DNA of 64,000 nucleotides from positions 2,170,001 to 2,234,000 of the forward strand of contig NZ_JAZIFX010000001.1 in the NCBI RefSeq assembly GCF_036634175.1. Direction: 5' to 3'. Below are positions 34,824 to 43,140 of the stretch, piece after piece (position 1 is the stretch's first letter; each line of letters opens with the position of its first letter). A program made the position numbers and the translations under genes. The notes below the pieces were generated by a model, which saw nothing but the letters and a program-made list of their open reading frames with translations, searched no databases and was not told where the DNA came from. This stretch comes from Streptomyces sp. P9-A2 (lineage in GTDB: Bacteria > Actinomycetota > Actinomycetes > Streptomycetales > Streptomycetaceae).

Positions 34824-36524
34824 ATGACTGTTGCATACGTGGACGCGGGTGAGGCTGTCGACCAGGGAAACCTGAGCGGCAAGGTCGCGGGCGGGGAGGT
34901 CGCGCCGCCGGTAGTGGCCGGCGTCGACTACGAGCGCATACTCAATGCCCGCGAGGAACCCCAGAACTGGCTCACCTACTACGGCGCCTACGACGGGCAG
35001 CGGTACAGCCCGCTGGACCAGATCAACACGGAGAACGTCAAGCGCATCGGCCCCGCCTGGGTCTTCCAGGCCGGCACGACCGGCCTGATCGCGGGCGCGT
35101 CGACCTACTCGTTCGAGGCCGCCCCGATCGTCGTCGACGGGGTCATGTTCCTCTCCGGCTGGGACGGCTGGGTCTGGGCCCTTGACGCGAAGACGGGTGT
35201 GGAGATCTGGCGGTACAAGCATGCGGTCCCCTTCGACGTGTCCTTGTGCTGCGGGAACGTGAACCGTGGGGTCGCCGTGGCTCAGGGGAAGGTCTTCTTC
35301 GTCACGGCGAATGCTCGTGTGCTCGCGCTCGACGCCACCACCGGCAAGCGGATCTGGGACAGGACCTACGGAGACGTCCGGGCCGCGGAGAGCGCCACGG
35401 TCGCCCCGCTGGTCGTGAAGAACATGCTCATCGTCGGGAGTTCCGGCGGCGAGTTCGGCGTACGCGGTCACCTCGACGCGTTCGACCTCGAGACCGGCGA
35501 GCACCAGTGGCGCTGCTACACGGTGCCGAAGCCCGGGGAGCCCGGTTCGGAGACCTGGCCCGCCGAGGGCGAGGCCTGGGCACGGGGCGGGGCGAACTGC
35601 TGGGTCACCGGCACCTTCGACCCGGAGACGAACCTGCTGTACGTCGGCACCGGCAACCCGGCGCCCGACTTCGACGGAGGTGTCCGCGAGGGCGACAACC
35701 TCTTCACCGACAGCGTCATCGCCGTCGACGTGGACAGCGGCCAGATCCGCTGGCACTACCAGTGCACCCCGCACGACCTGTGGGACTACGACAGCATCGC
35801 CGAGTGCATCCTGTTCGAGCAGGGCGGGCGCAAACTGCTCGGGCACTTCGACAAGAACGGCTACTTCTTCGTCCTCGATCGCACGAACGGCGAGAGGGTC
35901 CGGATCACCCCCTTCGTGGACCGCATCACCTGGGGGGCGATCACGAGGGACGGCCAGGTGACGGCCAAGGTGTACCCGGACAAGGAGGGAGAACCGGTCC
36001 ACTTCTACCCGGGTCCGGCCGGCGCCAAGGAATGGACCCATGCGGCCTACAGCCCGAAGACCGAGCTCTTCTACGTCCCCGTCCAGGACACCGGCGCCAC
36101 GGCCACCCGGCGGCGCCGGGAGTTCAAGGAGAGCATTCCGTACTGGGGCGCGGGCGTTCAGGTGGACATCGAGGACATGGCGGGGTCCATCAGCGCGTTC
36201 GACGCCGACGGCGAGGAGAAGTGGCGCTGGCGCAACGAACTCCCGATGTGCGCCTCGGTGCTGGCCACCGGCGGTGACCTGGTGTTCGCCGGGGAGCCCT
36301 CCGGGGAGTTCAACGCGCTCGACGCCCGCACCGGGGAGCTGCTGTGGCAGTTCCAGTGCGGAAGCGGCCACCACAGCAACCCGACCACCTACGTGGTCGA
36401 CGGCAGGCAGTACATCGCCGTGCCGGTCGGTTGGGGCGGATGGGCCGAGGGGTTCCTCCCCGGCATGCTCGGCGCGGGGCACGGAAGCGCCCTGATGGTC
36501 TTCGCCCTCCCTGAGTCGTCGTAG
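34824..36524 (+). CDS. PQQ-dependent alcohol dehydrogenase with lanthanide-type active site
   Basis: 566 residues, the full eight-bladed propeller with tryptophan-docking repeats such as GVEIWRYK and GELLWQFQC. Active-site features: vicinal disulfide C142-C143 (SLCCGNVNRG), metal ligands E210 (GSSGGEFGVRG) and N278 (VGTGNPAPDFD), and catalytic D321 in TPHDLWDYDS. D323, two residues on, is the extra Asp that in XoxF and PedH binds a lanthanide; calcium enzymes have Ala, Ser or Thr there. There is no N-terminal signal peptide and no cytochrome c domain, unlike most relatives, which are periplasmic. It likely oxidises alcohols or aldehydes using PQQ made by the downstream genes. Confidence 0.92.
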   Translation: MTVAYVDAGEAVDQGNLSGKVAGGEVAPPVVAGVDYERILNAREEPQNWLTYYGAYDGQRYSPLDQINTENVKRIGPAWVFQAGTTGLIAGASTYSFEAAPIVVDGVMFLSGWDGWVWALDAKTGVEIWRYKHAVPFDVSLCCGNVNRGVAVAQGKVFFVTANARVLALDATTGKRIWDRTYGDVRAAESATVAPLVVKNMLIVGSSGGEFGVRGHLDAFDLETGEHQWRCYTVPKPGEPGSETWPAEGEAWARGGANCWVTGTFDPETNLLYVGTGNPAPDFDGGVREGDNLFTDSVIAVDVDSGQIRWHYQCTPHDLWDYDSIAECILFEQGGRKLLGHFDKNGYFFVLDRTNGERVRITPFVDRITWGAITRDGQVTAKVYPDKEGEPVHFYPGPAGAKEWTHAAYSPKTELFYVPVQDTGATATRRRREFKESIPYWGAGVQVDIEDMAGSISAFDADGEEKWRWRNELPMCASVLATGGDLVFAGEPSGEFNALDARTGELLWQFQCGSGHHSNPTTYVVDGRQYIAVPVGWGGWAEGFLPGMLGAGHGSALMVFALPESS

Positions 36525-36571
36525 CGCGTGACCGGAGCCTGCCGCAATGCGGACCGTGAGGAGGTGAATCC

Positions 36572-36670
36572 ATGGAGTCCCAGCTCGCTGTGTGGGAGAC
36601 CCCCGAGTTCGACGAGATCGGAGTCGCGGCCGAGGTGACCATGTACGTGGCTCGGTTGGAGGACGAGTGA
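36572..36670 (+). CDS. pqqA: PQQ precursor peptide PqqA
   Basis: 32 residues, MESQLAVWETPEFDEIGV then AAEVTMYVARLEDE. The E21-V-T-M-Y25 motif supplies the Glu and Tyr that PqqE cross-links and that become the PQQ ring system. The N-terminal leader (WETPEFDEI) is the recognition part bound by PqqD. GGAGGTG lies 5 bp upstream of the ATG. It sits 47 bp after the dehydrogenase and is followed by a strong hairpin, consistent with the need for far more substrate peptide than enzyme. Confidence 0.95.
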   Translation: MESQLAVWETPEFDEIGVAAEVTMYVARLEDE

Positions 36671-36674
36671 CGTG

Positions 36675-36705
36675 GGGCGGCGCCGGACCAGGTCCGGCGC
36701 CGCCC
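36675..36705 (+). promoter_or_regulatory. Intercistronic hairpin between pqqA and pqqB
   Basis: GGGCGGCGCCGGAC (36675-36688), loop CAG, GTCCGGCGCCGCCC (36692-36705): a perfect 14-bp GC stem starting 4 bp after the pqqA stop. No T-run follows. It would act as a partial terminator or a 3' stabiliser for pqqA mRNA, lowering expression of pqqB-E relative to the peptide. Confidence 0.7.
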
Positions 36706-36775
36706 GAGGACTCGGGACGGCCACGGACGGCCGGGCCGGTGACGGACCCGGATCTTCAATGAACGGAGTGCCGGC

Positions 36776-37663
36776 GTGTTGCTGCGGGTGCTGGGCTCGG
36801 CGGCGGGGGGCGGCTCCCCGCAGTGGAACTGCGGGTGCCCGGTGTGCGCCGCGGTCCGCTCCCGGGCCGGCCTCGCGCGCACCCAGTCGTCGGTCGCGGT
36901 CAGCGCCGAGGGCCGCCGGTGGTTCCTCATCAACGCCTCGCCCGACGTCCGTACCCAGATCGAGGCCTTCCCCGGCCTGCACCCGCACGCCGACCGGACG
37001 ACGCCGCTGGAGGCGGTGCTGCTCACCGACGCCGAGCTGGACCACACGCTGGGCCTGCTTCTGCTGCGCGAGGCCCGCGCCCTGCGGCTGTACGCCACAC
37101 CGGCGGTGCGCGAGACCCTGTGTACCGGCTCGGGGATTCTGCGCACCCTCGAGCGCTACTGTCCGGTCGAGTGGCGGGCGGTGAGCCCCGGCACCGACCT
37201 CGCCCTGGCGGACGGGCTGTCCTGCCGAGCGTTCGACGTTCCCACCGTCAAGCGCGATCGGTTCGGAGCCGGGGTGGACCACGGCCGCGTCGTGGGCTAC
37301 CGGCTGACCGACGAGCGCAGCGGGGGGACGCTGGTGTACCTGCCAGGGGTGCAATCGCTGACGCCGGCGCTGCGCGTGGAGATCAAGGGCTGTGCATGCC
37401 TGCTGATCGACGGGACCTGCTGGCGCGACGACGAGCTCGTACGGCTCGGCCTGGCCGGCAGGACGTCCCGGGAGATGGGCCACCTGCCCATCGACGGCCC
37501 GGACGGCAGCCTGGCGCAGCTCCCGTCGCTGGGCGTGGGGCGGACGGTCTTCGTGCACATGAACAACACCAACCCGATCCTCCTGGAGGACACGCCCGAG
37601 CGACGTACCGTGGAGGAGAGCGGCATGGAAGTGGCCATGGACGGCCTTGAGATCCAGGTGTAG
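36776..37663 (+). CDS. pqqB: PQQ biosynthesis hydroxylase PqqB
   Basis: 295 residues from GTG. It begins [20 protein letters not shown], the diagnostic PqqB start with the Cys residues that hold a structural zinc. [18 protein letters not shown] and [19 protein letters not shown] follow the metallo-beta-lactamase fold, with the active-site Asp/His of the DAELDHT motif. [13 protein letters not shown] and [12 protein letters not shown] complete the family pattern. PqqB is an iron-dependent hydroxylase acting on a tyrosine-derived intermediate. The stop is 4 bp before pqqC. Confidence 0.96.
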   Translation: MLLRVLGSAAGGGSPQWNCGCPVCAAVRSRAGLARTQSSVAVSAEGRRWFLINASPDVRTQIEAFPGLHPHADRTTPLEAVLLTDAELDHTLGLLLLREARALRLYATPAVRETLCTGSGILRTLERYCPVEWRAVSPGTDLALADGLSCRAFDVPTVKRDRFGAGVDHGRVVGYRLTDERSGGTLVYLPGVQSLTPALRVEIKGCACLLIDGTCWRDDELVRLGLAGRTSREMGHLPIDGPDGSLAQLPSLGVGRTVFVHMNNTNPILLEDTPERRTVEESGMEVAMDGLEIQV

Positions 37664-37667
37664 AGCC

Positions 37668-38366
37668 ATGACGACAACCACCACGGGAACCAGTGCCGAC
37701 GGCTTCGTCGAGACGTTGCGGTCCCACTCGCGCCAGTACCACGACCAGCACCCGTTCCACGTCCGGATGAACGCCGGCCGGCTGAGCCGCCGGCAGATCC
37801 GGGGCTGGGTGGCCAACCGCTTCTACTACCAGGAGAACATCCCCCGCAAGGACGCCGCGATCCTTTCCAACTGCCCCGACCTCGAGGTCCGCCGCCGCTG
37901 GATCCGACGGATCGTCGACCACGACGGTACCGCCGCCGGCGAGGGTGGTATCGAGGCGTGGCTGCGCCTCGGCGAGGCCGCCGGGCTGACCCGCGAGGAG
38001 GTCCAAGGCCACCGGCGCCTGGTACCCGGGGCGCGGTTCGCCGTCGACGCCTACGTGAACTTCGCCCGGACCCGCCCGTGGGTGGAGGCGGTGGCGTCCT
38101 CGCTCACCGAGCTGTTCGCGCCCGACCTGATGGCGGCGCGGCTGGCCGCGTTCGAGCGGTGGTACCCGTGGATCGACCCCGAGGGCCTCGCCTACTTCCG
38201 CGCCCGCCTGGAACAGGCCCCCCGCGACTGCGAGCACGCCCTCGAGGTGGTCACCGCGCACTGCCTCTCCGCCGAGTCCCAGGCGCGCGCCGTCGACGCG
38301 CTGTCGTTCAAGTGCGACGTCCTGTGGAGCCTGATGGACGCCGTCGACCAGGCCTACCCGGAGTGA
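37668..38366 (+). CDS. pqqC: PQQ synthase PqqC
   Basis: 232 residues from the ATG at 37668. The haem-oxygenase-like all-helical fold shows family signatures: [64 protein letters not shown] and [17 protein letters not shown]. PqqC carries out the final eight-electron oxidation and ring closure that yields PQQ, without a cofactor. Conserved His, Arg and Tyr residues of the active site (HPFH, FYYQ, VDAYVNF) are present. Length equals the family norm. Confidence 0.96.
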   Translation: MTTTTTGTSADGFVETLRSHSRQYHDQHPFHVRMNAGRLSRRQIRGWVANRFYYQENIPRKDAAILSNCPDLEVRRRWIRRIVDHDGTAAGEGGIEAWLRLGEAAGLTREEVQGHRRLVPGARFAVDAYVNFARTRPWVEAVASSLTELFAPDLMAARLAAFERWYPWIDPEGLAYFRARLEQAPRDCEHALEVVTAHCLSAESQARAVDALSFKCDVLWSLMDAVDQAYPE

Positions 38367-38371
38367 CCACC

Positions 38372-38701
38372 ATGGACCCGACCCCTACCGGAACGCCCCA
38401 GACCGGGACCATCACCCGACCCGGCGTCGGGGTGTCCGGCTCAGACCGGCCCCGGTTGGCGCGCCATGTCCGGCTGACCTTCTGCCGGACCAGGCAGCGT
38501 CAGATCCTGCAGCTCCCCGAGACGGTGGTGGTTCTGAACGGCAGCGGCGCGGACATCCTCGAGCTGTGCGACGGGCGGCACACCGTGGCCGAGATCGTGG
38601 CCGAGCTGGGCGCGCGCTACCGGACCGTCCCCGACGACGAGGTGCGGCAGTTCCTGACCCGGCTCGTCGCCCGGCGCTGGGTGGAGCTCTCCGATGGATA
38701 G
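38372..38701 (+). CDS. pqqD: PqqA-binding chaperone PqqD
   Basis: 109 residues from the ATG at 38372, which has GGAG 8 bp upstream; a GTG at 38363 overlapping the pqqC stop is the alternative. After about 25 unconserved residues it reads RPRLARHVRLTFCRTRQRQI, LQLPETVVVLNGSGADIL, ELCDGRHTVAEIVAEL, the winged-helix RiPP recognition element. It presents PqqA to the radical SAM enzyme PqqE. Its 3' end overlaps pqqE by 8 bp, so translation is coupled. Confidence 0.94.
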   Translation: MDPTPTGTPQTGTITRPGVGVSGSDRPRLARHVRLTFCRTRQRQILQLPETVVVLNGSGADILELCDGRHTVAEIVAELGARYRTVPDDEVRQFLTRLVARRWVELSDG

Positions 38702-39830
38702 CCCGTTCGGGTTGCTCGCCGAGCTCACCTACCGCTGCCCGCTGGCCTGCCCGTACTGCTCCAACCCGCTGAACCTGGCCGGCTACCAGGACGAGCTGGC
38801 CACCGACGAGTGGCGGCGGGTGCTGGTCGAGGCCGGTGAGCTGGGGGTTCTGCAGTGCCACCTGTCCGGCGGGGAACCGCTGCTGCGGCGCGATCTGGTG
38901 GAGATCGTGGCGGCCGCCCACGACCTGGGCCTCTACACCAACCTCATCACCAGCGCCCTCGGGCTCTCGCGTCCGAGGGCCGAGCAGCTGCGGGCCGCCG
39001 GCCTGGACCATGTACAGATCAGCATCCAGTCCGACGATCCGACCCTGTCCGACCGGATCGCCGGGACCCCGTCCTTCCAACGCAAGATCGAGGCGATGGG
39101 CGTGGTCAAGGAGCTGGGCTGGCCGCTCACCATGAACGTGGTGCTGCACCGGCTCAACATCGACCGCGTCGCCGACGTGCTCGGGCTGGCCGAGGAGGTG
39201 GGCGCCGACCGGGTGGAGCTGGCCAACACCCAGTACTACGGCTGGGCCTGGCGAAACCGTGACGCGCTGCTGCCGAGCCGGGCCCAACTCGAGGCGGCCG
39301 AGGCCGTGGTGCGGGCCGCCCGCGAGCGGTTGCGGGACCGCATGGACGTCATCTACGTCCTCCCCGACTACTACAGCCGCTATCCGAAGCCCTGCATGGG
39401 CGGCTGGGCCTCCCGGCAGCTGACCGTGACGCCGAACGGCGACGTCCTGCCCTGCCCCGCCGCTCATTCCCTGCCGTTGCCGCGGGCCAGCGTGCGGGAG
39501 GACTCGCTGGAGCGGATCTGGGCCGAGTCCCCGGTGATGACCGCGTTCCGGGGGACGGACTGGATGCCGGAACCCTGTCGGAGCTGCCCCCGGCGGGAGC
39601 TGGACTTCGGAGGGTGCCGCTGCCAGGCGTTCCTGCTCACCGGCGACGCCGCCCGCACCGACCCGGTCTGCCACCTGTCCCCCGACCACGACCTGGTCGC
39701 CCGGGCGGTCGAGGCCGCCAACGCCGACTCGCGGGCCGACGATCTTCCGCTGATCCCCCGCCCGCACCGGGTTCGCCGGCCGGCCCTCCACCCGGGTGGA
39801 GAGGGCCGACCCGCTCCCAGGGTTGAGTGA
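38694..39830 (+). CDS. pqqE: Radical SAM PqqA cross-linking enzyme PqqE
   Basis: 378 residues. The radical SAM cluster motif is TYRCPLACPYCSNP (C15, C19, C22). HLSGGEPLLRRDLVEIV is the SAM-binding GGE motif. The SPASM domain contributes further cluster ligands: KPCMGGW, GDVLPCPAAHS, EPCRSCPRRELDFGGCRCQA and DPVCHLS. PqqE forms the first carbon-carbon bond between the Glu and Tyr of PqqA. The last ~30 residues (IPRPHRVRRPALHPGG) are a basic extension. It completes an A-B-C-D-E order on one strand; no pqqF protease is nearby. Confidence 0.96.
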   Translation: MDSPFGLLAELTYRCPLACPYCSNPLNLAGYQDELATDEWRRVLVEAGELGVLQCHLSGGEPLLRRDLVEIVAAAHDLGLYTNLITSALGLSRPRAEQLRAAGLDHVQISIQSDDPTLSDRIAGTPSFQRKIEAMGVVKELGWPLTMNVVLHRLNIDRVADVLGLAEEVGADRVELANTQYYGWAWRNRDALLPSRAQLEAAEAVVRAARERLRDRMDVIYVLPDYYSRYPKPCMGGWASRQLTVTPNGDVLPCPAAHSLPLPRASVREDSLERIWAESPVMTAFRGTDWMPEPCRSCPRRELDFGGCRCQAFLLTGDAARTDPVCHLSPDHDLVARAVEAANADSRADDLPLIPRPHRVRRPALHPGGEGRPAPRVE

Positions 39831-39835
39831 GCGGG

Positions 39836-40372
39836 CTAGCCGAACACGAACGGCAGCGCCACAGCAGCGATGATCAAGGTGATCCCGCTCAGCAGGTCCG
39901 AGCGGATCCGGATGAGGCGCGCCGCGGCCCGCCCGAGCCTCAGCCCGATCAGCGACATCACCGCCGTCATGACACCGAAGACGGCGGCCGAGAACCACGG
40001 CGAGAGCCCGAGGATCCCCAGGCTCGCTCCGGCGACCAGATTGTCCAGGCTCAGCGTCAACGGGATGCCGAACAGCGCCCACGGGTGGTCCAACTCGTCC
40101 GGCTCGGGGTTGCGAAGGGCCGAGATGACGAGGTACAGACCGTACCCGCCGAGCGCGGCCGCGCCCACCAGCTCGGCGACGCCCCCGACGGACTCCCCGA
40201 TCCGGCGACCGATCAACAGCCCGGCCAGGGGCATGATCGCGTCCCACAGCCCGAAGGTCAGTGCGACCTGCATCGCGCGCTTCAGACCGAACGGGACGGT
40301 GCCGAGCGCGATCGATACCCGGAAATTGTCAAGACTGAGTACGAAACCCAGGACCAGTATTTCCCAGATCAT
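39836..40372 (-). CDS. MntP-like divalent metal exporter
   Basis: 178 residues, six hydrophobic segments in two related halves: FVLSLDNFRVSIALGTVPFG in helix 1 and GIPLTLSLDNLVAGASLGIL in helix 4. The repeated SLDN motif with a membrane-embedded Asp is the hallmark of MntP-type Mn(II) exporters. It converges on pqqE with a 5-bp gap. Placing a metal exporter against a PQQ dehydrogenase with a lanthanide-type site suggests it may handle a metal used by that enzyme, but manganese homeostasis is the default reading. I see no yybP-ykoY-type manganese riboswitch core upstream. Confidence 0.8.
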   Translation of the reverse strand: MIWEILVLGFVLSLDNFRVSIALGTVPFGLKRAMQVALTFGLWDAIMPLAGLLIGRRIGESVGGVAELVGAAALGGYGLYLVISALRNPEPDELDHPWALFGIPLTLSLDNLVAGASLGILGLSPWFSAAVFGVMTAVMSLIGLRLGRAAARLIRIRSDLLSGITLIIAAVALPFVFG

Positions 40373-40943
40373 GGCGACGTCGCTGCCCGATGACGCCCGA
40401 CGCGGGCAGGAATGATTCTGCCTCGGCTAGCATTCGCCATACTAAAGATGCTATCTCGGATGGTCCGCGAAATAAACCCGGTCAGCCGAGTTCCGGAAGT
40501 TTCTCGACACTACTCGCCCAACGTTGGCCCACAGGCTTGCCAGGGCGCCTGACGAGCATATTCGCGGTGGTCCGTCCGCTGCACCGCGCGGGGCTCGCCA
40601 CCTCGCCATGGTCCGCTCCCGCACACACTCCCGCATCAACGGAAATCCGCCGGAGCCAGGAGCCGCTCTCTGACGAGCCGACGGTCCCGGACAATGGAAT
40701 CGTAGGATCCCACCATTGCCGTTCATCGTTTCAGCATTCAACAATACGTCGCGAACTCCATCCCGGACAGTTGTTCAGAACAGTTCATGATGTTGCTTAC
40801 TGATGTGTTTCCCAGGAGAAGCGTCAGCAATTCCGTACCCACACGGAAGGACCCATGCCACTTGCTTACTGACTTTCAAAGCGTGGTGCCGGAGGGCTGA
40901 CGGCCCGTGATCACTGCGGTATGCCGAGTTCCGCGCGTGGGTG
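40373..40943. other. AT-richer intergenic region with short direct repeats
   Basis: About 570 bp upstream of the MntP-like gene with no supportable gene. It is AT-richer than the genes around it. An 11-bp direct repeat TTGCTTACTGA occurs at 40793-40803 and 40862-40872, and a small palindrome TGTTCAGAACA lies near 40772. It probably contains the MntP promoter at its left end and decayed mobile DNA toward the right. Confidence 0.45.
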
Positions 40944-41163
40944 TCAGGGGCGTCGTGCGGGCGGCTGCCGGCGCAGGACGCGGGCGAGCCAGTCGGTGCG
41001 GGTGCGGCGGGCTGTGGCAGAGATACGCGCCTGCGGGTACAGGGCGTCGAAGCCGTGGAAGCCACCTGCCCAGACGTGGAGTTCCGCCTGGCCACCCGCC
41101 GTCCAGATGCCGCCGGCATAGGCGATGCCCTCGTCGCGGAAGACCTCGGCGGAGCCGGTGTCG
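40944..41163 (-). pseudogene. C-terminal remnant of an alpha/beta hydrolase
   Basis: The minus strand encodes EVFRDEGIAYAGGIWTAGGQ then AELHVWAGGFHGFDALYPQA and a basic tail ending in a stop. GGFHGFD carries the catalytic His of esterases of the HSL/acetyl-hydrolase family. Only about 73 codons remain; the nucleophile and oxyanion-hole regions are gone. It is cut at about 41163 exactly where IS3-type sequence begins. Confidence 0.65.
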
Positions 41164-41166
41164 ATA

Positions 41167-41332
41167 TTAGGTGGTCGGCAGGCCTGAAAGATCGTCCGAC
41201 AGTGCGGGTGAGACGTACGTGTGATCTTGTTCCACTTTGACGGACACCGTTGGTGTGGTGGTCAGGCTGCGCGCGGTCTCGTACTCGGCGGGACCGAGGT
41301 AGCCGAGGCTGCTGTGCAGTCGGCGCAAGTTT
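41167..41332 (-). pseudogene. C-terminal remnant of an IS3-family transposase
   Basis: The minus strand reads RRLHSSLGYLGPAEYETARS, LTTTPTVSVKVEQDHTYVSP and ends in a stop at 41167. The segment LHSSLGYLGPAEYE is the highly conserved end of IS3-family DDE transposases (OrfB). About 54 codons survive. It interrupts the hydrolase remnant on one side and abuts a long hairpin on the other. Confidence 0.7.
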
Positions 41333-41340
41333 TCCTCCGC

Positions 41341-41394
41341 CGGCAACCCCTATGGCCGCCCCGGAATCCTGAAGGGCGGCCATAGGGGTTGCCG
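41341..41394. repeat. Perfect 21-bp inverted repeat (long hairpin)
   Basis: A 21-bp arm at 41341-41361, beginning CGGCAACCCCTATGGCC, is repeated exactly in reverse complement at 41374-41394 with a 12-base loop. There is no T-run on either strand. It lies just upstream, in transposase orientation, of the IS3 remnant. It could be a bidirectional terminator or cruciform, or two abutting transposon ends. Confidence 0.75.
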
Positions 41395-41638
41395 CGCTGG
41401 GCGCAGCCTTGTTTTGATGCTGAACCCAGCTCATGACGCCTCCCCGCACGCACGAAACTACGGAACGTCATTGCGCTGCTGCCTGGCGGCCTCCCTCCGG
41501 GCATGGGCGAAGTGCTCGGCGGCGCACACGGCCGACCGGCTCACCGCCGACGTGGCACCGGGCCCGGGCGGGGCTTCCGTGTCGAGGCCAGGACCACCGC
41601 GGTCACCCTGCGTACCACGCCCGGCCACAGGGGATCGA

Positions 41639-42217
41639 TCAGAGGAAGTCGGCGGTGTCCAGATCGATATCGAAGGGGGCCGGGAGGGGCAGGGGCTTGC
41701 CCAGGGGGCGGGTGCAGACCTCGCGGTAGTCGTCCCGCTCGGGGGCGCTGAACAGCGTGATCGAGGAGGCCTCTCGGTCGACGAGGAGGCAGAGGGGGAT
41801 GCCACCTCGGGCGTAGCAGCGGCGTTTGGTCTCGCGGTCGGCCCGGGGCCTGGTGGACGTCACCTCCAGCACCATCGCTACCCCCTCGCAGGGCATCCAT
41901 GAGTCGGCTTCCAGGTAGAGCTTCAGTTCGGCAGGAGCGAAGGTGCCGTCCGGGATCACGCGGTCCTTCGGGCAGGCACCACCGCTCTTCAGTCGGAGGC
42001 CCTTGTTCCCGGAGTAGTCCATGTCGATTCGGGAGTTCCTGATCACCTGCTTCATCAGCAGGTTGATGTAGTGCTCGTGCTCCCCGTCCGGTGGCGGTGT
42101 CACGACGATCTCCCCCTCGATCAGCTCCGCCCGGAAACCTTCCGGGGTGTCCAGGGCGAGAAAACCCTCCAGCAGGACGTCTTCCTGCGTGAGCGGCTCG
42201 TGGGCCATGGCAGTCAT
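41639..42217 (-). CDS. Uma2-family (DUF820) restriction-endonuclease-like protein
   Basis: 192 residues from the ATG at 42217, with AAGGAGG upstream on the minus strand; the longer frame to 42340 has no ribosome site. Family signatures: PEGFRAELIEGEIVVTPPPD, RVIPDGTFAP (the PD of a PD-(D/E)XK-like fold) and VAMVLEVTSTRPRADRETK (Glu-Val-Thr-Ser in the ExK position), then KRRCYARGGIPLCLLVD. The family is abundant in Streptomyces and cyanobacteria; function is unproven despite the nuclease-like fold. Its 3' end is duplicated at 29810-29896. Confidence 0.85.
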   Translation of the reverse strand: MTAMAHEPLTQEDVLLEGFLALDTPEGFRAELIEGEIVVTPPPDGEHEHYINLLMKQVIRNSRIDMDYSGNKGLRLKSGGACPKDRVIPDGTFAPAELKLYLEADSWMPCEGVAMVLEVTSTRPRADRETKRRCYARGGIPLCLLVDREASSITLFSAPERDDYREVCTRPLGKPLPLPAPFDIDLDTADFL

Positions 42218-42381
42218 GTCACGCCCCTCCTTCTGTCGCCCGTCAGACTGGGACATCGGCTGATCACCTGTCCGTGGTGTCGGGAATCGTCCACTCGATC
42301 GTGGCACAGGAGCACGGTCCTCGTCAGATGCCACGGCCACTCGCTTGACCCTGCCGCGACGTCAACGTCTCTACTGGGGGC

Positions 42382-43140
42382 ATGCGGATCGGAGAACTCG
42401 CCACGGCCGTCGGTGTCACCACGCGGGCCGTACGGCACTACCACCATCTGGGGCTGCTGCCGGAGCCGGAGCGGCGGGCCAACGGGTACCGGGACTACAC
42501 GCTGCGGCACGCCGTCGTGCTGGCTCGGATCAGGCGGCTGACCGAGCTGGGGCTCGGGCTGGCCGAGGTGCGGGACGTGCTCGCGGACGACGCCGGCAAG
42601 GACCTCGTCGAGGTGCTGACCGAGCTGGACGAGGACCTGGCGCGGCAGGAGGCGGCGGTCCGGGAGCGTCGGGCGCGGCTGCGGGCGCTGCTGGAGACGG
42701 AGGGCGGGCTGACCGACGTAGGGCCGGTCTCCCCCGAACTGGCCGCATTGTTCCGGGAGATGCCGGATGTGTCCGGCTCCCCTATGGCCGCCAAGGATCG
42801 GGAGATGCTCGCGCTGATCGAGACGACGGCGACCCCGGAGGAGCGGGAACGGTTCATGGGTGCGTTCAGCGGGGCGATGGGCGCCCCGGGCGGGATGGAG
42901 CAGGCGCTCGCCGCCTACGCGCTGCTCGACGAACTCGCCGACGCCGCACCGGACGACCCCCGCGTGGACGAGGCCGCCCGCGCCCTCGCCGAGTGCCTGC
43001 CCGCCGGCCTGCTTCCGGAGGGGGCGTCGCTCGACCAGGACGACAGCTTCCTGCGCGCCATGTACGCGGACTTTCCCCCGGCCCAGGCGGAGGCGGTCCG
43101 CCGGACCCTGCGGATCGTCATGGAGGGCGGGCGGTCATGA
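42382..43140 (+). CDS. MerR-family transcriptional regulator
   Basis: 252 residues. The N-terminal winged HTH is typical: MRIGELATAVGVTTRAVRHY, HHLGLLPEPERRANGYRDYT, LARIRRLTELGLGLAEVRDV. A coiled-coil dimerisation helix follows (ELDEDLARQEAAVRERRARL). The C-terminal ~140 residues are a helical effector domain with no obvious metal-binding Cys, so an organic ligand is more likely than a metal. Its stop overlaps the start of the membrane protein gene (ATGA), which may be its target. Confidence 0.9.
   Translation: MRIGELATAVGVTTRAVRHYHHLGLLPEPERRANGYRDYTLRHAVVLARIRRLTELGLGLAEVRDVLADDAGKDLVEVLTELDEDLARQEAAVRERRARLRALLETEGGLTDVGPVSPELAALFREMPDVSGSPMAAKDREMLALIETTATPEERERFMGAFSGAMGAPGGMEQALAAYALLDELADAAPDDPRVDEAARALAECLPAGLLPEGASLDQDDSFLRAMYADFPPAQAEAVRRTLRIVMEGGRS

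Noticed and set aside
39836..40460. Manganese (yybP-ykoY) riboswitch upstream of the MntP-like gene
   Set aside because: The conserved loop sequences of that class could not be found on the minus strand.
41341..41394. Simple intrinsic terminator call for the 21-bp hairpin
   Set aside because: No T-run on either strand and no intact gene ends immediately beside it, so it is reported as a repeat of unknown role.
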